From Bretschneidera sinensis (taxonomy: Eukaryota > Streptophyta > Magnoliopsida > Brassicales > Akaniaceae), in contig CM043702.1 of NCBI GenBank assembly GCA_023935145.1, positions 74,952,820 through 75,016,819 on the forward strand: 64,000 nucleotides of DNA, written 5' to 3'. The notes beneath the pieces were generated by a model. That model was given only the letters and a program-made list of their open reading frames with translations. It ran no database searches and was not told the DNA's origin. The position numbers and the translations under genes were made by a program. Numbering within the stretch: the first letter of the stretch is position 1; every line of letters starts with the position of its first letter. Of this stretch, positions 22,097 to 33,401 are shown piece after piece.

Positions 22097-24096
22097 TTAT
22101 TTTTTTTTTCAAGAAAGTCACGAGATCATCGGATTCTTAGTAAATTTTTGTTGGTACCTCTCATCCAACAATTTAGTTGCGAATGAAGATCTACGTAAAC
22201 CAAAACATGATTCTGATGAAGGTAAGGACATATCAGTTTTACTCTTTATGTACTCCAAATTGGATTTAAAATGACAAATTGGTGTTGTTACCAGAGCATA
22301 ACTCATCTCGTCCTCCACAGAGGTCCTTGGCCTTATTTCTCTCTCGAATAAAAAGAAAATTTTAGAGCAATGGATTCAAAATTGACCAGCCCTGTCTCTC
22401 CAAGACCAACATTATCCGCAGCCACTTGCCTCTCTATCTGAATGGGCGATGCATCACTGGGCGATTTGCCATATCTCTCTGTTCCTCCTCAAAGGCCAGA
22501 ACCTCATTTTCCTTATTACGAGCTCTTTTAAAACTAGAGGATTTATTTTTTGTACCTACGGATTGAGCAACAGCTGTATCAGACACTCTAGACTCAATTT
22601 GCTGTGCTTCTAGAGTGTGCTCCTCACTAGGGCTGACCAGAAAAAACATCGTACTCCTCTATTGGATCAAAAGGGCGTTGTGTGGCTGTCTAAAACTGCG
22701 GCATGGACCTGAATGTTATCTAAATCTTCAGATCCATGATCGTGCAGGCTTAAGACTTGATGATGAAGTCTTTTCATGAAACCAGTACCCAAACCTGGCC
22801 TATCTGTATGCCCGTCTTGCTGACCGAACTCAACATCTATTATCAAAGTTTACCCTCTCTGTACAACTTCATGGACTTGAAACCCACTGTTTAGACCACT
22901 CTCTACCAAAACTAGCCCAATATACCCTTCTTGCGGCCCAAAGAGAGCTGAAGATGAAGGTAAACTTGGGTCAACCAAAAGGCCGACCTTCGAGGCCTTG
23001 TTATGGCGAGAATCTTGCTGATTTTGTTGGCCCTGGTCCACTAACCCATCAGCCCTAGGGTTTTGCAACCTCTTCTGAGCCGTCATACCATGAGAAGGCC
23101 TGGAAACACCGTCACCCGAACTCGAAGGTGGCTACCTTGCATTTTTCGGTTGCCCTAGCTATTGCTTAGCATCGTCACCGCACTAAACTAGCTTCCGGCA
23201 ATCAGAATTGATATGACCTTGTAGACTACAGTGAGTACAGTAATCCAGATTACATTTGGAAATGATTTTCTGCCATAATCCATCCTCTTTTTGACAACCA
23301 ATCCACAAGCATGTTAGCCTAGGGAGGGTGAGATCATACTCAACATAAACTCGAGCACAACCGGGGCGTTCCAAAGACAAAGTCTATGCATCCATTTTCA
23401 GGAACCGAGCAAAAGAGGTAACAATACCTTTTCAACACTGAAAGATGGGAAATATTATAACGGTAGACTAGGTAGCCGCACCCACACAGTTGCAAGAGAA
23501 GTCTCCCTCCTGGCACTAAAATCTGGGGACCATTTAAACAACCTATACATTGTGTTATCAACCTTTCTATTCCCGTGAGACCAAGCCAAGATCAAGTATT
23601 CTTGAGAATGTAACCGAACCATCACATGTCGTGGATCAGGATTTCTTATAATCGGATCTGCCTTCAAACCACACTAATGGATGTGTTTCCAAATGTGGTT
23701 CACTGTAGGTGAACCTGCATAAAATTTCAAAATAACTGTATTAGTAAACGATTCAGTGCCTTAGCCAAGTCAACAGATGACAAAGTAAAAGCTAATTCCT
23801 CATTCAGCTTATAAGGTTTGGACGACAAGATCAGATCCCATAAAGCCTTCCTGGTAAGGCCTGTACGAGAACAAATAGGTGTTGGATTCGTGCCAGCAAG
23901 AATGAAAGCAAAAGATTTATGAATCAGAACAACGGTGTTTGCGGCTGAAGGGTGGACGTAAACGGGCTGAAAAGGGGGAAGGAGAAGAGGTTGAAGGTGT
24001 TAGGGGTTGGAAGAGATTCGGGAGTTTACAGCCCGAGGAATAAAATAAGGTTGTAAGGGAGGGCATACTCCACTGCGCAAATGGAGGCTAGACATG
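22097..24096 (-). pseudogene. LINE (non-LTR retrotransposon) ORF1 remnant, DUF4283 and zinc knuckle
   Basis: On the minus strand a start near 24096 opens MSSLHLRSGVCPPLQPYF, a proline-rich leader. Then come ALWDLILSSKPYKLNEELAF (near 23850), the DUF4283-type block WSPDFSARRETSLATVWVRL (near 23500) and, at 23183-23380, CTHCSLQGHINSDC, a complete CX2CX4HX4C knuckle. A polar C-terminal part follows to about 22118. Several frameshifts and stops interrupt it. A run of T at 22101-22110 (A-rich on the coding strand) may be the retained poly(A). ORF1 proteins bind the LINE RNA. The reverse transcriptase ORF2 is absent. Confidence 0.75.
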
Positions 24097-24099
24097 GTG

Positions 24100-25283
24100 G
24101 CAAACCGGCTACCTCAAAGGCGAAGGCTAGAATGAGAAGGGCGGCAGCTAGAGAGAAGTTTTAGAAAACCATAGGAGAGCGTTCTTTCCTCCCTTGAGAT
24201 CATTTTTGTTAATAGACCTATAACTGAACTCTATGTAAGTGCTTAATTTATAGCAGCACTTTTGATAGATTTTACCAATGTGAATGTGAAATGGTGTCAC
24301 TTTTCTGAGTTTGGCTCTCAAGCATTCATGAAAAGGATATAGACACAATGCCAGAAAAGTGTCGGTTTAATTTGAGCTTTCCTTGGTAAAAAAACTTGTG
24401 TGAGATGTGTTTAGGTAGTGGAATAGAATCAATAGTTCAAGACTTAGTCTACCACCTTTTTTTGACTGTGAATAATGTCTTCACTAAGTGGAGTTTCAAA
24501 TTGTAAGATACCGTCACTCATGAATAAGGTTTCTAGAAATGTAAGTTTAATTTATTTTGAAAATGGTGGAAGATTGTTGGAACATTTCTAAAATAAAAAG
24601 GGTTAGTCCATTGGTGCCAAGGCCCAATCGATTGGACCATGTTTTTCATCCGATGCAGTTTTGGTAAAAAGTTTTCGCAATTATCCGAGTCGACTAAACC
24701 CATAGTTAATTTATTTTTGACTTTGAAATCTAACAATTAATTTTGTTTGTCCAAAACAGATATTAAACCCTATATATAAAAGGTTGTTTAACTACTATTT
24801 TAAAAGTTTAAAAACAATTCTTATCATCTTCTACCTCTAAACTTAGTTTTGTATTTTATTCCTACACAAATACTATACAAAACCTTAGGTTTTTCTGTAA
24901 ATACCATTGAGGCACATTGTATTGATTTCGTTTTGTATAAAATGCAGTAATTCATTAGGTTTATTTTATCCTTTAGGTTAATTACAGAACCAGTGCACAC
25001 TAAGGAATCTGTATTGGGGGAAAATTAAACCTTAAGAAAAGTAGTATTGCTACGCACCTTGAAACTCTCTCAAAACCTATACTACAATTTTCTTTAATTT
25101 GCTTTAACAAAAATGTGATCTAGAGATATTTATTTCTATCATGGAAATACAAAATAATGACGCCTTCCCTTATAAATATGGCTCAGATATATATTCTTCC
25201 TCCATAGAGGAAAAGAAAATTATAACTATAGGTAAGACATAACTCGTAATACAACACAAGCTACATTCTAATTATAAAATCAA
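24100..25283. other. AT-rich intergenic DNA, no gene seen
   Basis: Sequence leading into the third peptide copy. No coding signature recognised on either strand. Confidence 0.5.
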
Positions 25284-25806
25284 ATGGAGAGGGCCTTGCT
25301 CAAGTTTATATTCTTGGTTGTCCTATTTGTTATTGCATCATGTAAGCCTCTCCCTTTCTCTCTCTCATTGTTTTGAATGAGTTATATGTTTTGGTTAATT
25401 ACAATTTGCCCCTATGGTTTCGTACATTTTAAACCACAGTAGTTGAATTTTATTGGTTCAAACCACAAAAGGTAAATTGTAATTAACCTTATAGTTTTTA
25501 GTTTATAATTCAATTTATTTTATTTATAACCTAACGGTTTTATAATTAAGCTTTGTCGAGTTGGGTGAAGTTGAGTTAAGTTATGCTTGTTTTTGTGCTT
25601 GATTTTTAACAAAGTTTTGTTTAAACAAAGAAAAATATTAGCAGTTTTTTCAAAAAGAATTGAGGAACAAACACAAATCTCATTCCAATAAACCTTTAGA
25701 GTGTATCGAAGTCTACCATAAATTTGATTGTGAGTCAAACTCGTACAAGTGTGACATCTATTTTTGTATGTGTAATGGAGTGACACAGGTGAATCCAATT
25801 CAATGA
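25284..25806 (+). pseudogene. Cysteine-rich secreted peptide gene, copy 3 (best preserved)
   Basis: Exon 1 (25284-25341) encodes MERALLKFIFLVVLFVIAS, a textbook signal peptide, and ends at a good donor (T|GTAAGC). A candidate exon 2 from 25645, after an AG, runs open to TGA at 25804-25806 and includes CIEVYHKFDCE, SYKCDIYFCMC and a short tail. Comparison with copy 1 suggests two further ancestral cysteines (now Tyr). Small size, secretion signal and the CxC spacing suggest a defensin-like family. Exon 1 leaves one base over while this exon 2 starts in phase 0, so the simple splice does not fit. Either the acceptor differs or the gene is dead. Confidence 0.5.
25395..25490. repeat. MITE, short copy with near-perfect terminal inverted repeats
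   Basis: Starts GGTTAATTACAATTTGCC and ends GGTAAATTGTAATTAACC. About 95 bp, in the intron of peptide copy 3. Confidence 0.8.
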
Positions 25807-25979
25807 TAAAGTCCAACAGATTGTGTTAGTTGTTGTCACAATTGCACCTCAAACAAGTGCATGATTGGCCTTTGTGTCTATGGATGTGTTGATTCTGATA
25901 TGAGTGCTTAAATTACCATGGTTAATTTTTTGTGTAGAAAAATAAATAATTGTTTTACTTACTTGAGTATACAAAGGAT

Positions 25980-26135
25980 TGTTTTTTACTATAATTTGAC
26001 GTGAGAACGTCCATTAAACTATCTTTGTTAATATAGTTAGGATAACGATCTAATTCGAAATTACTAATTTGACACACTTTAAATTTTTGAGATTAAATTT
26101 GACTTGGGCCAAATCACATTGAGACAAATTATAAT
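25980..26135. repeat. Fold-back element, right-hand part
   Basis: Shares ACGTCCATTAAACTAT and GACTTGGGCCAAATCACA, and ends AAATTATAATTAACC. Confidence 0.5.
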
Positions 26136-26147
26136 TAACCTAAAAAA

Positions 26148-26408
26148 ATGCATTGTGGAAACTTACACCCGAGCAAAAACAATATACAAAGCATTCACGC
26201 TGATGGAGAAACTCTTAAATTGTTGGTCTTATCAAAACCAACTCTCGAAAGCTCAACCGATGATTTTAACTTGTGGTTTCCAAATGTGAACCACACTGAG
26301 GGTGTTGTACCCAAGGAAGGGGATATTGTGATTCCCGAAGATGGGGTCAAGTCTTGGTATCACACATCGCCTAGAGATGATGTTATTGTATTGTTTATAA
26401 GTGATTGA
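26148..26408 (+). CDS. Unrecognised 86-codon open frame, possibly an exon fragment
   Basis: The frame opens MHCGNLHPSKNNIQSIH and includes TDDFNLWFPNVNHTEGVVP and an acidic stretch, ending VIVLFISD. Composition and codon variety look protein-like compared with the surrounding AT-rich DNA. It starts directly after a fold-back half element. I do not recognise the family; it could be a captured exon. Confidence 0.3.
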   Translation: MHCGNLHPSKNNIQSIHADGETLKLLVLSKPTLESSTDDFNLWFPNVNHTEGVVPKEGDIVIPEDGVKSWYHTSPRDDVIVLFISD

Positions 26409-26689
26409 CACCTCCACTAGCACAACACATTTTAAAACCGTGAGGCCTAGTATGCCAAATTGGACAATATTGTGTCAAGTAGTAAGTGACAATCACTTAT
26501 AAACTGTAATAATTGTACCCTCAATTTAAGGGTAAAAGATTAAATTGAATTAGATATTGAAATTTAACATGTATACATCTGAATTGAAAGTTAAAGTTCA
26601 AATAATTTTGAAGAAATATGTTGAATACTTTTATAAAAGAGTAAGAAAATTTTAAAGGAAAAAAGATAATTTTTCAAAAATGTAGAATG

Positions 26690-26900
26690 AGGGAACTAGT
26701 TGACTAGGCAATCGACTAGTTACCCAAACCAATCGGCCAACTAGTTGGTTGACCAATCGACTAGTAGAGGCTGAATCGATCGACTGATTGATAGGCTGGT
26801 AGAGATTGAACCGATCAACTGGTATAGGAATAACCGGTCGGCGAGTCAAAATATGTTTGGTAGTCAACTGGCAATGGAGCTGGTCAGTTGACTGGTTGGT
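26690..26900. repeat. Degenerate short repeats of CGACTAGT / CCGATCAACTGG type
   Basis: At least nine variants of (A/T)CGACTAGT or CAACTGGT at irregular 15-25 bp spacing, partly in inverted orientation. The open frame on the minus strand here is a by-product. Confidence 0.6.
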
Positions 26901-27730
26901 TCAGGGGCAGATTTATAATTTTATTTAATAATCAACAGATTGACCGATCAGACCGAAATTTTCATATAAAAGCATTTTTGCGATGTTTGAAATCATTTTT
27001 ACGTTCGTAATTTCGTTTTCTCTCGCTAATATTTGTTCTCACTCTCTAAGAAAAAAGCTTACAAATACTTCAAAATTGAAGGATTTCATAATCCTATCTT
27101 TAAGAATTTTTTGATTCACGGAAAGATTTCAAGAAATATGTGGAAAGAGCTTTGAGAAGGTAAAATTAATTAATTTGATTATAAGATTCCAATTTTGAGA
27201 ATATATTCTTCTACTTTTCTTTAATTTACGTTGGCGTTTTTGTAATATACACGTACAAATATACAGAGGGGTAAAGGAAGATGTTGCTACCTGTGTACTA
27301 CACGTCTTTCGGTTTTTTCTCCAAATCAGGTGCATTTATCTGCAGATATAGATAATAAAAAATTACAGATAGATATATAGCTGTAGAAGAAGTACATTTT
27401 CAAAAAAATATATATATATTTAGAAGAAGAAGAAAAATGATTGATAGTAATGTGTACCTTCATAATCTCAGAATTGGGACTTTCCAACTCTACATACAAC
27501 TCAACTATTTCAAAATTACGAGGGAGCTTAAATCTGCAAACCATTAACTCAACAAATCACAAAATGTAAGAAAAATAATTAAAATAGCCAAAATTAATAA
27601 GCAACACTTACGAATTAACTGTAGCAGACCCTCCCATTGTAGTCTTTGCAAAGTCGCAGTGCTGTTCATTGAGAGTAATTTCACCTTTTCTCAAGCTATT
27701 ATCTTCAGTTTGTCTCGTTAAGGGCTTAAA

Positions 27731-27732
<2 letters not shown>
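26901..27732. other. AT-rich DNA, no gene supported
   Basis: Only short AT-biased open frames; no splice-consistent exon recognised. Confidence 0.45.

Positions 27733-27782
<50 letters not shown>
27733..27782. repeat. (TA)n microsatellite
   Basis: About 25 uninterrupted TA units. Confidence 0.95.
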
Positions 27783-27783
<1 letters not shown>

Positions 27784-27899
27784 CCATAGGGTTTTTGGTT
27801 GTAATAGAAAAAATTTCTTGAGGAGAGAACCAAGAAGAAAGGGAGGCATGGGTTTCTATGCTTTTCAACAACCAGGGTGGAATTAAGATGAGCAGTTCA

Positions 27900-28340
27900 G
27901 TTTATTCGAGAGGTTTAGCTCGTAGGTCGATTAAATCAAATTTGACTTGTGACTCGGTTAGTTTATCGAGCCGAACTAGAATAATGTCAAATTCAGTTAG
28001 TTTGGCTCGCGAGTCAACTTAATTTGATTTAATTAATAAATTAAATAAATATTTTTATTTATTTTATATATATTATAAAAAATATATATATATATATGTT
28101 TATTTATTTTATTTAAAAATATAAATATTTTATTTTATTTCAAAATAAATATATATTTATTATTTTATTTCAAATTCGGCTTGAATTGATTTATCTAGTC
28201 TAACTCGAGCTTGAACTTCACCTTACCAGTCGATCTCAAATTCAATTTTCTTAACTCAACTCGATTCTAATAAAAATTTTAATCACGAGCCGAGTTCAAG
28301 TTTACCTGAACTCAGACTTGATTCAACTCGAATTTACTTC
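27900..28340. repeat. Degenerate repeat rich in CGAGTC/CTCGAG-type words
   Basis: Both ends carry words such as GGCTCGCGAGTCAA, AACTCGAGCTTGAA and CACGAGCCGAGTTC around an A/T-only core (about 28020-28165). This is a common layout of short plant elements with imperfect inverted ends. Exact ends not resolved. Confidence 0.35.
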
Positions 28341-28496
28341 TATTCCTCATGTCTAGAGTCTATCTCCCCCCTCCCCACTTCAAGAAAATCAATTTTAAAC
28401 CTACAACTCTGACCAGATATTACGATGTTTAGACTGGATTTAAGCAGCTTGACCACTTTCATCTCAGTTGCACGACTTGATGCAGCCATGGCGACT

Positions 28497-29370
28497 CAGG
28501 TTGTTGAGAGATGTTTTTTAATATACTGAAGCGGTAAAGATGGAAGCTTGCTGTTAACATGCTGGAAAAGTGTTTACAATTTTCTTTTGGAAAATTCTTA
28601 TTTAATCTCCACCATTAAAAAACCTATCGCTCCTATTTATTCTCTAGAATCTTTGCTCCATGGTGACAATTTATCTTAAATCAATTAACATTAAAACCAA
28701 AGGATATGCTTAATTCATTTGTAACCGATATTGTAAAAAAATTTAACAGCAGTGGCTTGCTGTTAACCTGTTGGAAAAAATTTTACAATTTTTTTAAAAA
28801 ATTTATCATTTAACCTCTAACATTAAAAGTTCATCGCTCCTATTTATTCTTCAAAATTTTTGTTCTATCATGACAATTATATTCTGAATAAATCAGTATT
28901 TATTTGAAATCGATTAACATTACAATCAAAAGAAATATAATGGAAAAATTTTAAATGTTCGTTGACTATTAAATGCCATCCAATAATTTACATCGATTTG
29001 GAGAATAAATGTGGATTTCCGCATGAAGCAGCGATGCATGTAGGCTCTGTTTTTAGGTATTTTTTGACTTTTACCACTTTCATCTCAGTTGCACGAAGTC
29101 ATGGCAGCTCAGGTTGTTGAGAGAGGTTTTTTAATAGACCGAAGTGGTAACGATGAAAGCTTGCTGTTAAACTGTTGAAAAATTGTTTACAAAATACTTT
29201 TGGAAAATTTTTATTTAATCTCCACCATTAAAAGATCATTACTTCTATTTATTCTTCAGAATCTTTGCATCATTATGACAATTATATTTTGAATAAATTA
29301 GTATTTATCTAAAATCAATTAACATTAAAGTCAAAAGATATTCTTAATTCTTTTGTAACCGATAGTGGAT
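28497..29370 (+). repeat. Three direct copies of a roughly 200-bp unit
   Basis: Copies start near 28497, 28740 and 29108. Shared blocks are GCTTGCTGTTAACATGCTGG, AATCTCCACCATTAAAA, CCTATTTATTCT and CATGACAATTATATT. No coding content. Confidence 0.75.
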
Positions 29371-30090
29371 GGACAATGAAAAAATAATGTTTTTCTTTTT
29401 ACTTATTGTTAATTTGTAATCTTGTTTGGGTCATTATTCTCTATGAGTTCGAAATCTAACTTAGGTATACACTTAAACAAACCTATCATTGTATCATAGA
29501 GAGCAGCCGTCCGAGCTATTTGCACAGATGTGAGACGAAATCGCTTTTAAAAAAAAACAGATTAATTTTCATATCTCGATACTTTCCTCTCGATTTTACA
29601 TATTTTGTATTTAATTATGCAGATAAATTTTTGCTATCACTTTTGTTCAATTATTTGTTAATTATACGAGAACCCTACTATTATTTTTTCCATCAATCTA
29701 AAGTTCTTATATGACACCATCCTCCCTTTTGTCACAGAGCTATCAAAAAAAATTTAAATATATAATATATACTAATAAATTATAAAAAAAAACTTGAGTA
29801 TATAAACAATGTTGATTAACTGATTAACCAATCGTATTGACTGAAATCAATTCAACATATTAATATCAAAATATTTATATTAATCTGATTAAAACAATTA
29901 AAAACATTAATAAAAAGGTTGATTAAAATTTTTTACGATTGTACCGACCATTTGTATACCCTTGTTTTGGATCTGTTTTCTCCTCAACTCACGGAGGGAC
30001 TCAAATCCTTTGAGCAACTCAGAACCACCAGTATACATTGGTCTGTTACTAGAGTGCAAACTTCTTACGCTAGGGGTTTCCATGTCACAT

Positions 30091-30204
30091 TCACGTACGC
30101 TTTCTCTTCTTGACACTAATTTTATCCGGTGTTGTCACGCCTAAGTTTTCAGTTGAATAGACAGGTAGCACAGACTCCCGTTCTTGCTGTTCAAGCTCTT
30201 TAAT
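30091..30204 (-). CDS. Coiled-coil terminal exon C
   Basis: 114 nt. Encodes IKELEQQERESVLPVYSTEN and a basic end VKKRKRT, then TGA at 30093-30091. Shifting frame near 30116 opens a longer tail (RRESVRECDMETPSVRSLHS and SLRELRRKQIQ) down to 29907, which probably was the ancestral C-terminus. A one- or two-base indel likely created the present stop. Confidence 0.5.
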   Translation of the reverse strand: MKELEQQERESVLPVYSTENLGVTTPDKISVKKRKRT

Positions 30205-30310
30205 CTGCCATGACATAAGCAAGAAGATAAGAAACTATAGCTTCTCTTTAGCTTATAATACTGAGCGGCACAGGGATTATTTCTGTGCAACTTAAAATGT
30301 TAAACGAACC

Positions 30311-30370
30311 TTCAGTTCAGATCCTGGGTTTTCTCTTTCCATTGCAAGCGTCTTTTCGAGTTCCCTAATC
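30311..30370 (-). CDS. Coiled-coil exon B (kinesin-like tail)
   Basis: 60 nt, phase 0 at both ends. Encodes IRELEKTLAMERENPGSELK. Same repeat style as exon A. Confidence 0.6.
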
Positions 30371-30755
30371 TGCATAAACAAAAAAAGAAATACTACATCA
30401 ATAAGCATAACCTGCCATTTGGTACCATTTCAGAAATGAATCCAACACTACGGGTAACTGGATATTAAAAGATGACACAGAAAATAGCAGCAAAACAGGA
30501 ATGACGACACTAAGAGTATTAAGTATACAAAAATTCCATCAGGAACCTTGTTTAGCCATATCACCGTACAGAGAGTGCTGCCACTACATCGGGACGTATA
30601 CAAAAATTCCATTACGAAATTCACTTTATGGCAACATTCTTGGCAGCACCCCTTTACCTTAATATGCAGCTGTGGTGATAGGGCATGCTATCATATGAAG
30701 TGCTGTTTAGTCATAGTTATTCACACATATACAAGGGTCTCTCAAATGCAGGAAC

Positions 30756-30821
30756 CTTGTTTTTAAGAATCACGGACTCTGTTTGCTCACGCTCTTTCAA
30801 CTTGTTCTCAAGTTGCTCAAC
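30756..30821 (-). CDS. Coiled-coil exon A (kinesin-like tail)
   Basis: 66 nt, phase 0 at both ends, between CAG and GTTCCT. Encodes VEQLENKLKEREQTESVILK and NK. Heptad-like ELE/KL repeats resemble short tail exons of plant kinesin-14 proteins. The family assignment is tentative. Confidence 0.6.
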
Positions 30822-31147
30822 CTGTGCAAACAAGAAATCTAATGTCAACTAGTATAACTTTGATTACTTACAAGAAAGGAAGAAAAGAAACTAACATCAA
30901 AATTTTATCTGCCAAGCAACCTTTTGCCCTTTTCAGGTTTATACCAAATTAGTAGCAAGAGACAAAATTATTTGGACATTTAAATCCATTTAATGGATTA
31001 CCAACTCTAACAAGAATGAGAAACCGAGGATTAGCTGCTTGCTTACTGATGATGATTTTAGATAATTACATAAACCGGGTTTAAACTACGTTGATTCATA
31101 GTTCTATGAAAAAATTTAGTTTGATACTAGAACAAATCTTATCCAAC

Positions 31148-31270
31148 CTTATGAGATTTTTCGGGTCTCAACAACGGAACATCTTCGTTAAGCTGGAAAA
31201 CCTTGCAGAATCCCATTTCTTCCAATGCATTCTTATTGCTAGTGGTTCCCACTACAAGCATTTTGGTGCT
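31148..31270 (-). CDS. NSF-like exon 11 (D2 sensor region)
   Basis: 123 nt, 41 codons. Encodes STKMLVVGTTSNKNALEEMG and FCKVFQLNEDVPLLRPEKSH onward. This is the last exon with NSF similarity; the C-terminal roughly 70 residues of NSF are not found downstream. Confidence 0.85.
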
Positions 31271-31359
31271 CTATCAGAAGAAGACAAAAAAAGTCCAATT
31301 ACATTTCCTTCAAAAGTGAAAATAAGATTGTACTCGAGGCCCAAAAATTTAGGAGATAC

Positions 31360-31444
31360 CTTTGGATGTTCTTCTAGTTGGATCAGTAGAGTATTAACAA
31401 TCACACTTGAACAAGGGCGTTCAAGGGCATTGTATTCCACCAAC
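31360..31444 (-). CDS. NSF-like exon 10
   Basis: 85 nt. Encodes LVEYNALERPCSSVIVNTLL and IQLEEHPK. Corresponds to the LLEYxPIGPRFSN region of NSF, moderately diverged. Confidence 0.85.
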
Positions 31445-31557
31445 CTACATATTAGGCATTAGCGATCACTGGCTTAGGAAGACCAAAATAAAAAATAAAA
31501 AAAAAGAAAAAAAAGAAAATCAATATATAAACAGATTCTAGGTCTAAACCAAAATAC

Positions 31558-31616
31558 CTTTCTATGTCATCTAGTATTATGAAGCTTGACTGAAACCTAT
31601 AAGCCTCCTCAAAGAC
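31558..31616 (-). CDS. NSF-like exon 9 (D2 Walker B)
   Basis: 59 nt after TTATAG. Encodes VFEEAYRFQSSFIILDDIE and two bases of Arg. The DD pair of NSF D2 is intact. Confidence 0.87.
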
Positions 31617-31893
31617 CTATAAAAATTCCCAGAAAGGGTGTTAAAGGAGGGTAAATGAACGGTAATTTTATGATATTTTTCTTATATTACTGACTTTTAA
31701 ACCTTTGGAACAAAAGATTACAGGGGAAAATGTAAATATTTCACAAATTTCTCTTTTTATGAATTATGTACAATTTTTGCAACTTTCTCTTTTTCTGTGA
31801 ATTTAATCATGGAATAAGAAGACACCTGCATTTGTGAATACAATGCATAGCTTGAATCGAGCAAAATAAAATGGCATAAAACTGAAAACATAC

Positions 31894-31981
31894 CAGGTTT
31901 GCATAAGGTGATGCACATACCAGGTCTACATGCTGAAATGAATTGTTTAGGGGAATAAATGCAGCCAAAGTTGTTTTCCCG
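31894..31981 (-). CDS. NSF-like exon 8 (D2 Walker A second half)
   Basis: 88 nt. Completes a Cys and continues GKTTLAAFIPLNNSFQHVDL, then VCASPYANL. An alternative donor after HVDL (31921) would give 61 nt; both keep phase 0. About ten residues are missing relative to NSF before the next exon. Confidence 0.75.
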
Positions 31982-32070
31982 CTTTTGACTGATGAATATT
32001 TAAGGAAACTAGTAATAAAGTTATACACTGAACCAAAAGCCAACAACATATAGCAAAGGAAATTAATTAC

Positions 32071-32193
32071 CATCCAACTGGCCCAGATAAAAGGCAGGTC
32101 ACTAAATGATGCTCTTTGCTCTGTTCAATTATCTTAGTGTCAAGTCTGTTGATAATTCCATCAAATGAGTCCCACTTAATGATGGCATCTAAT
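32071..32193 (-). CDS. NSF-like exon 7 (D2 start, Walker A first half)
   Basis: 123 nt. Encodes LDAIIKWDSFDGIINRL and HHLVTCLLSGPVG plus TG. The Walker A is split across the intron. Confidence 0.85.
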
Positions 32194-32507
32194 CTGTAGG
32201 GTTTTAAATTATTTTGATTAGATTAACATGCTAAGTTATATAATTAAATAAGATTTAGGTTGCATTCTGTTTGCAAATTTTATAGGGGAATATTTTCTTT
32301 AAAAAGCAATTTTGTTCCAATTTATTGAAATAATAGAGTAATTTGTATCATAACATCTGCAGCAACATAAATGTGACTAAAGATTGATTTTTTTAAGGTA
32401 TTTTTAGAAAAAAAGTAAACAATGCATAGAAAATATTCTCGTGTGCCAGTTGGATTGATACTGAAATCTGAAGTGTCAAATTTGTCCAAAATAAAAGCTA
32501 ATGGTAC

Positions 32508-32700
32508 CTGTATTTCTCAAGGGTTTGAAGGACGAGATTTTCTGATGTTTGACAAATGACCTCGACACCATGGATATAGTCATCCTGGCAAACCTTAATC
32601 TTCTCTTCCTTATTACTCATTGCTCGATTTGAGGCATGTGCCACTGCGGCTCTAACAATGGCTGCAAGGGCTGCACCGCTCCTACCAGTTGTCCTTAATG
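32508..32700 (-). CDS. NSF-like exon 6 (D1 helical end and D1-D2 linker)
   Basis: 193 nt. Encodes GRSGAALAAIVRAAVAHASN and the linker EEKIKVCQDDYIHGVE. The SGAxLxxIVRxA block is the alpha-helical lid of NSF D1. Confidence 0.88.
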
Positions 32701-32820
32701 CTGCACCAATAATAAACACAATTAACAACCATCACAAACATAGGAAGAAAATAAGCTACAACTAAAAAGAATATGATTGCACTTATTGAGAAAAAAAGAA
32801 AGTAGGAGTATGTCACTCAC

Positions 32821-32957
32821 CAATTTCTTCTAGATTTATATCTGGTTGCAGCACAACCAGATCTTTTGCCAACTTATCATTGTGGACCTTCAAAATCTTT
32901 AGACGACTTGGCTCATCTGGAAGGCCTACCTCAATGTGAAGTTCCAGCCGACCGGAT
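32821..32957 (-). CDS. NSF-like exon 5
   Basis: 137 nt. Encodes SGRLELHIEVGLPDEPSRLK and ILKVHNDKLAKD onward. In NSF this is RPGRLE; here the Pro is Ser. Confidence 0.88.
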
Positions 32958-33250
32958 CTATGGAGAAAACGAGTTAAATGTTTATACTTAAACATTGTGT
33001 CTAAGATGAACTGGAGCAAATACCTTGTAAAAAATAGCTAGTAAAAAAAGGAGGGAATAAGTTTGTGAAATTGACCTTTTATTTGTTTCCAAAAAAGTGT
33101 TTCAAACATATGAAAATTAAGAAACTTGTTGGAAACCAACTCACTGTACAATGGAAAAAGTTTCCCAAGTATAAATTTTATCAACCTGCCAATATACTAT
33201 TTTGAACATGGTAATAGAGTATCTCTACTAAAAAGATAAGAGAAAGAGAC

Positions 33251-33333
33251 CTTAGCAGTGCATCATCTATTAGATCCTTTCTGTTTGTGATTCCCACAAT
33301 AAGAATGTTGTTCAATTCATTAACACCGTTAAT
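33251..33333 (-). CDS. NSF-like exon 4 (D1 second region of homology)
   Basis: 83 nt. Encodes INGVNELNNILIVGITNRKD, then LIDDALL and the first two bases of an Arg codon. It continues VNQLLT of the previous exon exactly as in NSF. Confidence 0.88.
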
Positions 33334-33401
33334 CTGGAAAATATATAGTTCACTAGATTTTCCATTTTACTGTATCAATTAATAATCCCACAAGAGAATT
33401 C

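Noticed and set aside
26652..26867. 71-codon minus-strand open frame
   Set aside because: It is made of the degenerate CGACTAGT-type repeats.
31091..31462. 123-codon plus-strand open frame
   Set aside because: It is the reverse strand of NSF-like exons 10 and 11.
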